Shown: piece after piece, positions 5,852 to 13,660 of the stretch | How the letters are laid out: each line of letters starts with the position of its first letter | How positions within the stretch are numbered: the stretch's first letter is position 1 | Virus record (IMG/VR): IMGVR_UViG_3300034198_021756 | Coordinates: 1-24,953 of that record | Direction: 5' to 3' (one strand) | Origin: a virus | DNA: 24,953 nucleotides | The notes under the pieces: model-generated | What the model saw: the letters and a program-made list of their open reading frames with translations, nothing else | The model's database searches: none | Told to the model about the DNA's origin: nothing | Program-made: the position numbers and the translations under genes

Positions 5852-8530
5852 ATGGCAGTCGAACAACTGGCACGCGGGCTTTGGACTGGCTGGGCGCCGA
5901 CGGAGAACCCTTTCAACACGCCCAATGGCATGGATGCGAATCTGCGCACATTGGACGACCACATGGCGCTCTACACGCTTCAGCCGCCTATTGCCGTGGG
6001 GACACCACTGCCTGTAACAGCAGGCAATGGTGACGGACAGATCTTCATCAACGGCTCCTACGCAATCTTCAATGCAGGCAGTTGGCAGATTTATGGACCA
6101 CGCAAGGGCATCATGTTCATGTCCACGGACGCATCCGAATCCTGGCAATGCAACGGGACCGGATGGACGAAGGCCTCTGTCCTGGACGTCCAACCTGCAA
6201 TTGCGGCGGCACGGGCAACGGTAGAGCCTTTGGTGCAGCGGGCCGAGGATGCGGCACAGGTCGCCACCTCCCAGAGCAACCCGTTTCCCACGATTGCTGC
6301 AGGTATTGCTGGCACCGCCAACGGCCAGTTTTTCACCGTCTATACGGGCGGTACAGACAACCTCAAGCGGTCCACCATCTTCAAGAACAATGCCGGCGTC
6401 GCCAAGCTCATTCAGGAGCTTATCCCTGGCACTGAGTTCGACGGCCTATCGTCTGAGCTGGCGGACTTCTCCCGCGTCGTGGGCTATGCATCGGCTTTGC
6501 CATTTCCACCCGCGTCTGCCGCTGTGACCGGCGGCACTTTCGTCTTTGCTCAGCAAGTCGCTCAAAGCCTCACCCTTTCACGCCTGACCATGAGCGCTGC
6601 AATTGCTGGCGTCATCACGCTGAGTGCGTGGACCCGCGCCGGCGACACCTTTACGCGGACTCGCAGCGTAGATGTTCAGGTGGGCGCTGGGCAGCAGACC
6701 CTGCAGATCAACTTTCCGGTGATGGCCGGCGAGTATGTGGGCGTGTTTGGTCCCAACATCATTCATTACGGCCTGGGCGGCGCGGAAGGCTGGTACAACG
6801 GCGTGGGCAACCAGTTTGTCGACTCCTCTAGTGAGAGCAATTCCCGCCTTTTTGTTCTGCTGGAGACCTCCACCCCGAGCAGAATCGGAAAGCTGGAGGG
6901 ACAAATAGCGAATGCGGTTACCACGCAAGACCTGGATGAACTGACCACCAAGGTAGGAATACAGATTGGTCAACAGGCGCCGATACCCGATGGCAACTGG
7001 GATGTGTCTTGGGGCTCGATGTTTGCCATGGAGCAGGCTGCCCCCTGGCGCGGTACTGTGTCCCGAGTGGCATTCCGCACTTCTGCGGCCGGTGATTTCC
7101 GAGCGATGGTCTTCAAGCGCACAGGAAATCTATTCGAGGTCGTTCAAGAGGTGGTGTTGCACGCTCCTGCGGCTGGCCCCCACGAGTTTGAGACGAACCT
7201 GCCTATCGAAGAAGGCCAGCATGTAGGCTTTCGGACTGCTGTGGGCCGCTATCAGACTGGCACTACCGAGCAGTACGGTTGGTTCGGCGGGTCTGGTACG
7301 ACATCGTTCGTTGACGACACCGTCTCTCGCAATTCTCGCCTGCTGGTGGGTTTCAGATTGGAGCATCGCCGGCTCGCCGCCGTTGCCGGCATGTCTCGGC
7401 ATGAAGGGCTGCCGTTTGAGAGTGCCTTGATCATTGGCATGGGCCAAAGTCTGATGGAAGGCTCCCAGACACCAACCAGCGGCACAAGCCCAATCACCAC
7501 TGTCCAAGAGTACGACAGCGTCGGCTTTCCCGCTTATCCAGCCGCCCCTACATCGATAGCCCCAGCGACCGTAGCAAACACCCAGCGCTCCGGCAGTCGT
7601 GGTGAATGGCCAGGCTTGGGCGCCGCTGCATCGGTACGTCAGCGACTCCTGGCAAACAACAACATTTCCTACAGGGACGTCAAAAGCACTCTGGTCATTG
7701 CCAACAATGCGGTCGGTGGCTCGCCAATCGCCAACATCTCCAAAGGCACTGCGCCCTACAACTCGGCCGTTGCGCAAGCCACTGCGCTGGCGGGTCTGAC
7801 TGGCGACAAGTCTGGTGTTATGGCTGTCATCTACGGCCAAGGGGAGAGCGACGGCGTGCTGACCCGTGAGCAATACCGAGAGGCCTTGATCAAGCTGGCC
7901 ACGGACTTGGATGCGGATCTGCGAGCCGCTACAGGCCAAGCCAAGCAGGTTCCCCTGATCGCCTATCAGCTTGCCACTGCCCGCCGTGATATCTCTCTGG
8001 CTCAGCTCGATGCGGCCCGCAAGAGCCCTTTGGTGAGCATTGCATGCGCCATGTACCCGTTCACGTACTACGACACACAGCACGTCGACAGTATTTCGTC
8101 GCGTCGTATGGGGGGCTACTACGGTGCGGCCGTCAAGCGCATTGCGGTGGATGGCGGGCGCTGGGAGGCCTTGTGGCCGATTGATTGCCGGGTTGATGGA
8201 AATTTCATCACACTCACATTCAATAAGTCGGGGCTGCAGTTCGACGTGAACCTGGTACCGGTCCAATCCAACTATGGCTTCTGGGTCTCCTCGGGATCTG
8301 GGCCTGTGCAGACGATCAATAGCATCGTTGTGCTGAACTCCAACCAGGTGCGCATCGAATGCGCACAGGCACCGCAGCCAGGCTGGACGGTGAACTACGG
8401 CATCAACGCTGTGAACATGGCTCCCTTTACCGGACGGGCCGGCAACTTGAGAGACTGCGCAGGCGATGTGCTGCAGTTCGACAACTACCCATTGCACAAC
8501 TGGTGCCTTGGATTCGACTGGACTATCTGA
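5852..8530 (+). CDS. Phage tail fibre/spike with SGNH esterase domain
   Basis: An 892-residue protein. Residues ~1–100 resemble tail attachment modules (NPFNTPNGMDANLRTLDDH, then DGQIFINGSYAIFNAGSWQIY). Residues ~212–338 and ~375–504 are two related beta-sandwich modules, each ending in a GW-(Y/F)-x-G-x-G ... FVD ... NSRLxV block. Residues ~522–760 are an SGNH/sialate O-acetylesterase-like domain: GMGQSL with the likely nucleophile Ser533, YGQGESDG around Glu665, and DTQH with Asp741 and His744. The last ~130 residues look like a beta domain. It probably binds and deacetylates a host surface polysaccharide. ATG 5852 is preferred over GTG 5831, because the latter sits within the previous gene; neither has a clear ribosome binding site. 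Unusually, the gene lies in the middle of the tail cluster. Confidence 0.82.
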   Translation: MAVEQLARGLWTGWAPTENPFNTPNGMDANLRTLDDHMALYTLQPPIAVGTPLPVTAGNGDGQIFINGSYAIFNAGSWQIYGPRKGIMFMSTDASESWQCNGTGWTKASVLDVQPAIAAARATVEPLVQRAEDAAQVATSQSNPFPTIAAGIAGTANGQFFTVYTGGTDNLKRSTIFKNNAGVAKLIQELIPGTEFDGLSSELADFSRVVGYASALPFPPASAAVTGGTFVFAQQVAQSLTLSRLTMSAAIAGVITLSAWTRAGDTFTRTRSVDVQVGAGQQTLQINFPVMAGEYVGVFGPNIIHYGLGGAEGWYNGVGNQFVDSSSESNSRLFVLLETSTPSRIGKLEGQIANAVTTQDLDELTTKVGIQIGQQAPIPDGNWDVSWGSMFAMEQAAPWRGTVSRVAFRTSAAGDFRAMVFKRTGNLFEVVQEVVLHAPAAGPHEFETNLPIEEGQHVGFRTAVGRYQTGTTEQYGWFGGSGTTSFVDDTVSRNSRLLVGFRLEHRRLAAVAGMSRHEGLPFESALIIGMGQSLMEGSQTPTSGTSPITTVQEYDSVGFPAYPAAPTSIAPATVANTQRSGSRGEWPGLGAAASVRQRLLANNNISYRDVKSTLVIANNAVGGSPIANISKGTAPYNSAVAQATALAGLTGDKSGVMAVIYGQGESDGVLTREQYREALIKLATDLDADLRAATGQAKQVPLIAYQLATARRDISLAQLDAARKSPLVSIACAMYPFTYYDTQHVDSISSRRMGGYYGAAVKRIAVDGGRWEALWPIDCRVDGNFITLTFNKSGLQFDVNLVPVQSNYGFWVSSGSGPVQTINSIVVLNSNQVRIECAQAPQPGWTVNYGINAVNMAPFTGRAGNLRDCAGDVLQFDNYPLHNWCLGFDWTI

Positions 8531-8991
8531 TGAGCAAGCTGTTTCACAACCCGGCCACAAAAAGCATCGCTGGCCACGATTTCCAGGTCAGCCAGGTGCC
8601 TTTTGAGGTCTTCACCGAGGCATTCGAGTTTGGCGACTGGCTGATCAGCATGCAGGGCGGCAAATTCGATCTGGCCAGCCTCAAGGTGCTGCAAGGCGAA
8701 TCGACCTTGCGCCTGGCGCTGGAAAAGTTGCTGGCAGCGTGCCTGGCGCCAGTGCAGGATGGCCAGGCCAAGCCCATGTCGGTGGCTGATGTGCGTGCGA
8801 TGCCGATAGCCATGGTGCTCGAAGCAGTCTATGTGGTGCTGGAGGAAAACCTCAGTTTTTTTACCCAGCGCCTGCAGGCGATCAAGGTGATCCAGGCGAA
8901 ACTGATGTCGATTGGTTCGCCGTTGCTCAGCAGCTCATCGCCGCAGGCCACGACCGACAGCAGCTTCGGCGCTACAGCATCGACGAGCTGA
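8530..8991 (+). CDS. Tail assembly chaperone, short form (lambda gpG-like)
   Basis: The 153-residue protein is mostly helical (FEVFTEAFEFGDWLISMQ, STLRLALEKLLAACLAP, MVLEAVYVVLEENLSFF) and sits just upstream of the tape-measure gene, the fixed place of tail assembly chaperones. These proteins coat the tape measure during tail assembly and are absent from the finished virion. Its ATG shares one base with the fibre stop (TGATG). The last ~40 residues after the slippery site turn into a Ser/Thr-rich low-complexity tail (GSPLLSSSSPQATTDSS), which looks like incidental coding and fits the idea that the biologically meaningful C-terminus is in the -1 frame. Family call is by position, helical character and the frameshift signal. 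Confidence 0.75.
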   Translation: MSKLFHNPATKSIAGHDFQVSQVPFEVFTEAFEFGDWLISMQGGKFDLASLKVLQGESTLRLALEKLLAACLAPVQDGQAKPMSVADVRAMPIAMVLEAVYVVLEENLSFFTQRLQAIKVIQAKLMSIGSPLLSSSSPQATTDSSFGATASTS

Positions 8992-9086
8992 AAGGCTATC
9001 TGCAGGCCATCGGCGACCAGGCCGAACGTCATGCACAACACCAGGCGGTCCACACAGCCGTCGCACTCGCAGGGGGCTCAATCTGA
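8530..9086 (+). CDS. Tail assembly chaperone, -1 frameshift product (lambda gpGT-like)
   Basis: If ribosomes slip back one base on the heptamer at 8856–8862, the first 111 codons join a -1 reading frame that continues for 74 more codons to the TGA at 9084–9086, giving 185 residues. The extension contains DVDWFAVAQQLIAAGHD, LRRYSIDELKGYLQAIGDQ and AERHAQHQAVHTAV, a well-formed helical domain, whereas the zero frame here is low complexity. The -1 frame is open from 8790 to 9083 and I find no ATG, GTG or TTG in it, so it cannot easily be translated alone. Lambda gpGT and many other siphophages make their second chaperone this way, at a low ratio to the short form. Frameshifting itself is inferred. 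Confidence 0.78.
8856..8862 (+). promoter_or_regulatory. -1 ribosomal frameshift slippery site T TTT TTT
   Basis: Seven consecutive T fit the X XXY YYZ heptamer in the correct zero-frame phase (agT TTT TTT acc). Six bases downstream is CGCCTGCAGGCG at 8869–8880, a perfect palindrome that can fold as a 4-bp GC stem with a TGCA loop, a modest candidate stimulator. The -1 frame beyond encodes the chaperone extension. Confidence 0.75.
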
Positions 9087-9097
9087 GCCCCTTTTTT
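9073..9097 (+). terminator. Rho-independent terminator overlapping the chaperone -1 frame stop
   Basis: GGGGCTCA at 9073–9080 and TGAGCCCC at 9084–9091 form a perfect 8-bp stem around a 3-base ATC loop, followed at once by six T (9092–9097). The TGA stop of the frameshift product is the first three bases of the right arm. It lies inside the tail gene cluster, between the chaperone and the tape-measure gene, so either it is read through by a phage antitermination activity or it lowers expression of the downstream tail-tip genes. Confidence 0.8.
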
Positions 9098-9160
9098 CAT
9101 GGGCAAACTCTAAAGCGTTTTACTTATTGCTGAGGGCCGTGGCGGGAGACCATGCGGTCC

Positions 9161-12100
9161 ATGGCAAACAACCTCGAAATCGGACTGCGGGTCCAGGCCG
9201 CACTGGACGAAGCGCGCAAAGAAGTCCGCGCGTTCACTGCCGAAGTCCAAGAGCTGGGTGCAGCCGGCAAAAAAGCTTCGTCAGAAATGTCGACCGTGCC
9301 GGCGCCCGCGTCTGGCTCGGCTCCGTCGGCTCCCGGCTCCGACCAGGCCGCTACAGCCAGGCAGGCGGCCACGGCCACTCAAGAGCAAGCCACAGCCACG
9401 GCCACGCTGTCAGCAGCCCAGAAGGAACAGGCCGAAGCCTCTGATCGCTCAGCCAAGTCCGAGCAGGAGCTGACCAAGCAGCGGGAATCCCAGGGGCAGC
9501 AAAGCAGGAAGAACGAGGAGCAGCAACAGCGCCAGGCTAAAGGCTCCGACGAAGCCGCCAAGGCTACCGACCGTGAAAAGCTGGCCATTGACCGCCTGAT
9601 TGCCAGCCTGGACCCCGCCGCCACTGAGGCCTTCCGCCTAGCGCAAGCTCAGAACGAACTGAATACTGCCCTGGCCCGTGGCCTCATCACACAGGACCAG
9701 CACACGCGCCTCATGGGCCTGGCTCAGCAGCGCTTTGCCGGCCTTGGTGTTTCTGCAGGGCAAACAGCAGCGGCAATGCGCATGCTGCCGGCGCAGATCA
9801 CCGATATCACCACCAGCATCGCCAGCGGCATGCCCATCTGGCTTGTGGCGATCCAACAAGGTGGGCAGATCAAGGATTCGTTCGGTGGTGTGGCTCCTGC
9901 CTTCAACGCCATCACCTCGGCAATCTCCCCGGCCAAGGCGGCCGTCGGCGGTCTGGCCTTGGGTGTTGGAGCCTTGGCACTGCTGTTCCTCGAAGCCGAG
10001 AAAAAGGCCTATGCCTTCAATGTGGCTGTGCAGACCACCGGGAATGCGGCCGGCGCGACGCATGGGCGCATCGAAGCCCTGGCCGAGGCGGCCAACAAAG
10101 TCAGCGGCATCAGCAAGAGCGCAGCCGAGTCCGCGGCCGTGGCCATGGTGCAGTCCGGTCGCCTTGGCATCGACGTCATCGGCAACCTGACCAAGGCCAT
10201 CAACGGCTATGCGACCGCCACCGGGCAGTCCACCGATGCGGCGGCCAGCTCCCTTGCCAAGCTGTTTGCGGAGCCTGCCAAGGCCGCCAAGCAGCTGGAT
10301 GATCAGTTCAACTTCCTCTCGGCAACGCAGCGCCGGCACATCGCCGACCTGGTCGAGCAAGGCCGGGTCGAGGAAGCCCAGCTGGAGCTGAGCCGGCAGA
10401 CCGCCGACCACTTCGGCCGCGTGGTGCCGGAAAACCTCGGCTATCTGATGAAGGCCCTGAACACTGCGGCCGAGGTGGCCCGTAAATTCTGGGGCGCAAT
10501 CATGAACACGGGCAAGCAGCAGACTCCAGAGGACTTGATCAATGAACAGGAGGCCCGCGTCACTCAGCTAGCAGCAGACCTCAAGCGTCGCGGGAGCAAT
10601 TTGGCGGGCAATCAGCAGATGCCAGCAATGCTCGTCGCAGAGATGAACAAGCTCAGCGATATGTACCGAGAAAGAGATGCTAAAGACAAGGCTGCTGATG
10701 ATGAGGCTGCAAAACAATCTAAGGATCGCGAGGTCAAAGCGATCCATGAAAAATATGCTGCGGCCATAAAGGCTACAGAGACCGAAGAAAAAAGGCTGGC
10801 AGAGAGCAAGAAGCTCTGGCAAAGCTGGCGTGACAAAGGTGCTATCACTCAAGATGAGCTGGACACACTGATCAAGCAGGCTGACGACAAGGCAGCGAAG
10901 AAGACACGCACGACGAAGGCCAACACGCCTGAGCAGGAGGCTATCCAGCAGATCCGCTCAAATCTGCGCACCCTGCAAGCCTCAATCAAGAGCAGTGATG
11001 CCTTCCTGGTCAACCAGCTGGAAGAAGGCCGTGTCAACATTGAGGAGGCCTACCAAAAGCGCCTGGCTGGCATCAATGAAGACTACGAGGCCCAGCGTGA
11101 GGCTCTAGAAAAAGAGCTGAATGCCAAGGGCACGACAAAGACTCGGGCTGTGGAGCTGAAGGCATCGCTCAAGGTCTTGGAGCAATCGAAGGCAGATTCC
11201 ACGCGCGAGTTGGACAAATGGCGGCGCTCTGAAGAGTTGAAGCTGGCAAACCTCGTCGTGAGACTGCGTGTAGATACAGCTGCATTGACTGGGCAGTTTG
11301 ACCGTGAGGCCATCCGAAAGCAGTTGGAGCTGCAATATGCGGAGGAGCTGCGCGCCGCTGGCCGCCAGTCGAATCCTGCGGATGCCGAAAAGTCTCGCCA
11401 GCAGGTCCAATTATTGATAGAGGCTGGTGCTGCTCAGGCCGAATTCAACAATAAGCTGGCAGAGGCGCAGCGCCTTCAGAGCCAGCTCGGCGTCATCGAG
11501 CAGGCCGTGCAGACCCAAGCCACACAGGGCACGATCAGCCAGATCGAGGCCGAAGCACGCATCAGACAGGCCCGCGCATCCCAGGTGCCGTTGCTGCAAG
11601 CCATCGTCCAGGAGCTTGAGCGGGTGCGCGACAGCCTGCCGCCAGAGGCTCAGGTCGCCATAGACAACATGAGCACCAGCATCGGCCAGCTCAAAAATGA
11701 AGTGGCCGGCGCTACGCCTGTGGTCGTCAACCTTGGAACGCGCCTGCGCAATACCGTCATCGACGGCGTGGCGGATGCAGCGGCCAATGCCGTGACTAAT
11801 TTCAAGAGCCTGAGTGAGGTCGCTAGCGCGACCCTGCGCCAGATTGCCGGTGACATCGTGCGCAGTGACATCAAGCGGTTGCTGACCAATATGTTTACGC
11901 CTGATGTGAGCGGCGGCGGTACTGTCATCGGCGGTATTTTCGGAAGCATCGGCAAGATTTTCGGGTTCGCCGAGGGCGGGTCTCCCTCATCGGGCGGCGG
12001 CCGCATCGTGGGCCCTGGCACGGGCACCAGCGACAGCATTGCCGCTCTGGTCGACGGCAAACGTCCCATTGCCGTCAGCAATAACGAGTTCATCCAGCCC

Positions 12101-12436
12101 GAAAAGGCGGTGAATCACTACGGCCTGCCGTTCATGGAAGCAGTGCGTACTCTGCGCCTGCCAAAGCCTCGCTTCGCTCTGGGCGGTCTGATATCAGCCA
12201 GCCAGCGCGTGAGCTTCGCCACAGGGGGCTCTGTATCGTCCGCCGGCGGTGCCATGCCTGGCCAGACTCAGCCTGTGGAGGTCCGCTTCAACAACCAGGG
12301 CACTCCCAAACAGCAGGTCGGCCAGCCAATAACCAAACAGGAATTGGGCCGCCTGGTCGTAGAAATCATGATCGCAGATGCAAGCAATGGCGGGAAAGCC
12401 TCAAGCGCAATCAACGCGGCAGGGAGGCGCAACTGA
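9161..12436 (+). CDS. Tail tape measure protein
   Basis: The ~1091-residue protein is the longest in the window, and its length should set tail length. Residues ~30–150 are an Ala/Gln/Glu-rich low-complexity coil. Residues ~200–250 carry the TMP_2-type segment LPAQITDITTSIASGMPIWLV-like with IQQGGQIKDSFGG, followed by a hydrophobic stretch (AVGGLALGVGALALLFL). Long coiled coils follow at ~440–870. The C-terminus carries the lambda gpH-like block VADAAANAVTNF, SLSEVASATLRQIAGDIVRSDIKRLLTNM, and a Gly-rich end with RPIAVSNNEFIQPEKAV. The start is between ATG 9152 and ATG 9161; GGGAG at 9144–9148 is very close to the first and a little far from the second, and MANNLEIGLRVQAALDEARKE is the usual family beginning. 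Confidence 0.88.
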   Translation: MANNLEIGLRVQAALDEARKEVRAFTAEVQELGAAGKKASSEMSTVPAPASGSAPSAPGSDQAATARQAATATQEQATATATLSAAQKEQAEASDRSAKSEQELTKQRESQGQQSRKNEEQQQRQAKGSDEAAKATDREKLAIDRLIASLDPAATEAFRLAQAQNELNTALARGLITQDQHTRLMGLAQQRFAGLGVSAGQTAAAMRMLPAQITDITTSIASGMPIWLVAIQQGGQIKDSFGGVAPAFNAITSAISPAKAAVGGLALGVGALALLFLEAEKKAYAFNVAVQTTGNAAGATHGRIEALAEAANKVSGISKSAAESAAVAMVQSGRLGIDVIGNLTKAINGYATATGQSTDAAASSLAKLFAEPAKAAKQLDDQFNFLSATQRRHIADLVEQGRVEEAQLELSRQTADHFGRVVPENLGYLMKALNTAAEVARKFWGAIMNTGKQQTPEDLINEQEARVTQLAADLKRRGSNLAGNQQMPAMLVAEMNKLSDMYRERDAKDKAADDEAAKQSKDREVKAIHEKYAAAIKATETEEKRLAESKKLWQSWRDKGAITQDELDTLIKQADDKAAKKTRTTKANTPEQEAIQQIRSNLRTLQASIKSSDAFLVNQLEEGRVNIEEAYQKRLAGINEDYEAQREALEKELNAKGTTKTRAVELKASLKVLEQSKADSTRELDKWRRSEELKLANLVVRLRVDTAALTGQFDREAIRKQLELQYAEELRAAGRQSNPADAEKSRQQVQLLIEAGAAQAEFNNKLAEAQRLQSQLGVIEQAVQTQATQGTISQIEAEARIRQARASQVPLLQAIVQELERVRDSLPPEAQVAIDNMSTSIGQLKNEVAGATPVVVNLGTRLRNTVIDGVADAAANAVTNFKSLSEVASATLRQIAGDIVRSDIKRLLTNMFTPDVSGGGTVIGGIFGSIGKIFGFAEGGSPSSGGGRIVGPGTGTSDSIAALVDGKRPIAVSNNEFIQPEKAVNHYGLPFMEAVRTLRLPKPRFALGGLISASQRVSFATGGSVSSAGGAMPGQTQPVEVRFNNQGTPKQQVGQPITKQELGRLVVEIMIADASNGGKASSAINAAGRRN

Positions 12437-12810
12437 TGGCATACACCCGATTCCCCGATTACGCCCAGCTCGTATTCGAGACTGATTACACCCTGCGCCC
12501 CATGGGTGGTGTGGAGCGCACAGAGATGGAGGACGGCTTTATCGAGCAGGCTCCTGTGCAGTCTCTGGCCCGCTATGAGGTGCCGCTGACCTACCGCCTG
12601 GATAGCCTGGCGCACAAGCAGCAGTTCGAGGTCTGGCGCAAGACCGAACTGGCCCTGGGCGCCAGGTTCTTCGCCTGGCCAGATGTCGAAGACCCCAGCG
12701 GCGCCACACTGCGCCGGGCCCGGATCGTGGGTGGTGCGGTCGATTACAAGGCGATCACCGACCGCCTGGACGAGTTCATGGTCTCTTTCACCCTGGAGTA
12801 CTGGGCATGA
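12436..12810 (+). CDS. Minor tail protein, lambda gpM-like
   Basis: The 124-residue protein directly follows the tape measure, the place of lambda gene M. It begins MAYTRFPDYAQLVFETDYTL and has the sequence PLTYRLDSLAHKQQFEVWRK, FFAWPDVEDPSGATLRRARIVGG and an ending MVSFTLEYWA. The ending, in which a beta-strand with an aromatic pair closes the protein, is common in small tail-tip hub proteins. Start and stop overlap their neighbours by one and four bases (TGATG at the start, ATGA at the end), which suggests coupled translation. The role would be in tail-tip assembly around the tape-measure C-terminus. The gpM assignment rests on position and size more than on sequence recognition. Confidence 0.62.
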   Translation: MAYTRFPDYAQLVFETDYTLRPMGGVERTEMEDGFIEQAPVQSLARYEVPLTYRLDSLAHKQQFEVWRKTELALGARFFAWPDVEDPSGATLRRARIVGGAVDYKAITDRLDEFMVSFTLEYWA

Positions 12811-13283
12811 GCACGCGCAAGTCTTCCCGATACCGCCGTGCTGCCCAGCAACTGGCCCCAGCCGAGCGACCCCTGGTGCTGCTGGAGCTGGCCCATGCGC
12901 TGCTGCCCGAGCCCATGCGATTCGTCAATGACAACCAGGACGTGGTCTCTCGCACTCATCTATACGTGGCCACGACTTTCGAGTTCACCTGGCCAGACGA
13001 CCAGGAAGGCCGCACGCCGGCAGCGGCACTGAGCATCGGCAACGTATCTGGCGGTGTGGGCGTCTTCTTCGAGCGCACCCATGGCGGCCGTGGTGCCGTC
13101 ATCACGGCTCTGCAGATCATGCGCAGCGCCCCCGATTTCATCGAAGACGAGCTGACGCTGGATCTGCGCAACGTCGAAGTCACCACCAAGGCCGTGACTG
13201 GACAGCTCGGCTATGACGACATCCTTAACAAAGCGGCCGTGGCGTACACCTACCGGCCAGAAACCGCTCCGGGGCTTTTCTGA
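12807..13283 (+). CDS. DUF1833 tail-tip protein, lambda gpL-equivalent
   Basis: The 158-residue protein has the DUF1833 pattern: LVLLELAHALLPEPMRFVND near the start, then VSRTHLYVATTFEFTWPDD, AALSIGNVSGG, ALQIMRSAPDFIEDELTLDL and a final DDILNKAAVAYTYRPETAPGLF. Proteins of this family stand between an M-like and a K-like gene in lambdoid-type tails, where lambda has gene L, and are part of the tail-tip complex. The ATGA overlap with the preceding gene and TGATG with the next indicate one coupled tail-tip operon. Unlike lambda gpL, no Cys-rich iron-sulphur motif is visible in it. Confidence 0.75.
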   Translation: MSTRKSSRYRRAAQQLAPAERPLVLLELAHALLPEPMRFVNDNQDVVSRTHLYVATTFEFTWPDDQEGRTPAAALSIGNVSGGVGVFFERTHGGRGAVITALQIMRSAPDFIEDELTLDLRNVEVTTKAVTGQLGYDDILNKAAVAYTYRPETAPGLF

Positions 13284-13660
13284 TGCACTGGTCTGACTCT
13301 TATATAGACATCCCGCACGACGTGCTGGACTGCGCGCAACTGGTCGAACGTGCTTTGCATGAGCAGTTCGGCCGCATAGACATCCACTTCCCGAGGCGCC
13401 AGGCAGACGACCTGGCCCACCGCTCGGCCTTGATCACGGCCAACCAGGCTGATTTCGCCAAGCGGATCGAGGAGCCCGTCGATGGATGTGGCGTGCTGAT
13501 GCTGGCACGCGGCCGCCAGGCCCACATCGGGCTGTATTGCTTGATTCAGGGCGTGCCCTATGTGCTGCACAGCGATGCGCTGTTCGGGTCGAGCATGCGC
13601 CAGCCCCTGGCACGCTTGCCTCGGTGCTACCGTGTGGAGGGCTTTTACCAATGGCTCTGA
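13283..13660 (+). CDS. NlpC/P60-type tail-tip peptidase, lambda gpK-like
   Basis: The 125-residue protein has the NlpC/P60 active-site layout: VLDCAQLVERAL with the likely nucleophile Cys17, then GRQAHIGLY with His81, and a third polar residue, His96, in VPYVLHSDA. The domain is short for a complete tail-tip protein, since lambda gpK also has an N-terminal Mov34/JAB part that is missing here. It follows the DUF1833 gene and precedes the I/J-type protein, exactly where K belongs. A role in cutting peptidoglycan cross-bridges during DNA injection is family knowledge. Start and stop overlap the neighbouring genes. Confidence 0.82.
   Translation: MHWSDSYIDIPHDVLDCAQLVERALHEQFGRIDIHFPRRQADDLAHRSALITANQADFAKRIEEPVDGCGVLMLARGRQAHIGLYCLIQGVPYVLHSDALFGSSMRQPLARLPRCYRVEGFYQWL

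Noticed and set aside
5831-5852. GTG start for the fibre gene at 5831
   Set aside because: It lies inside the preceding gene; the next ATG, one base after the stop (TGATATG), has the more usual arrangement and the same junction occurs at 14512–14518.
7130-8560. Long - strand open frame (~476 codons) opposite the fibre gene
   Set aside because: The opposite strand carries a clear SGNH esterase, and the antisense product shows no domain.
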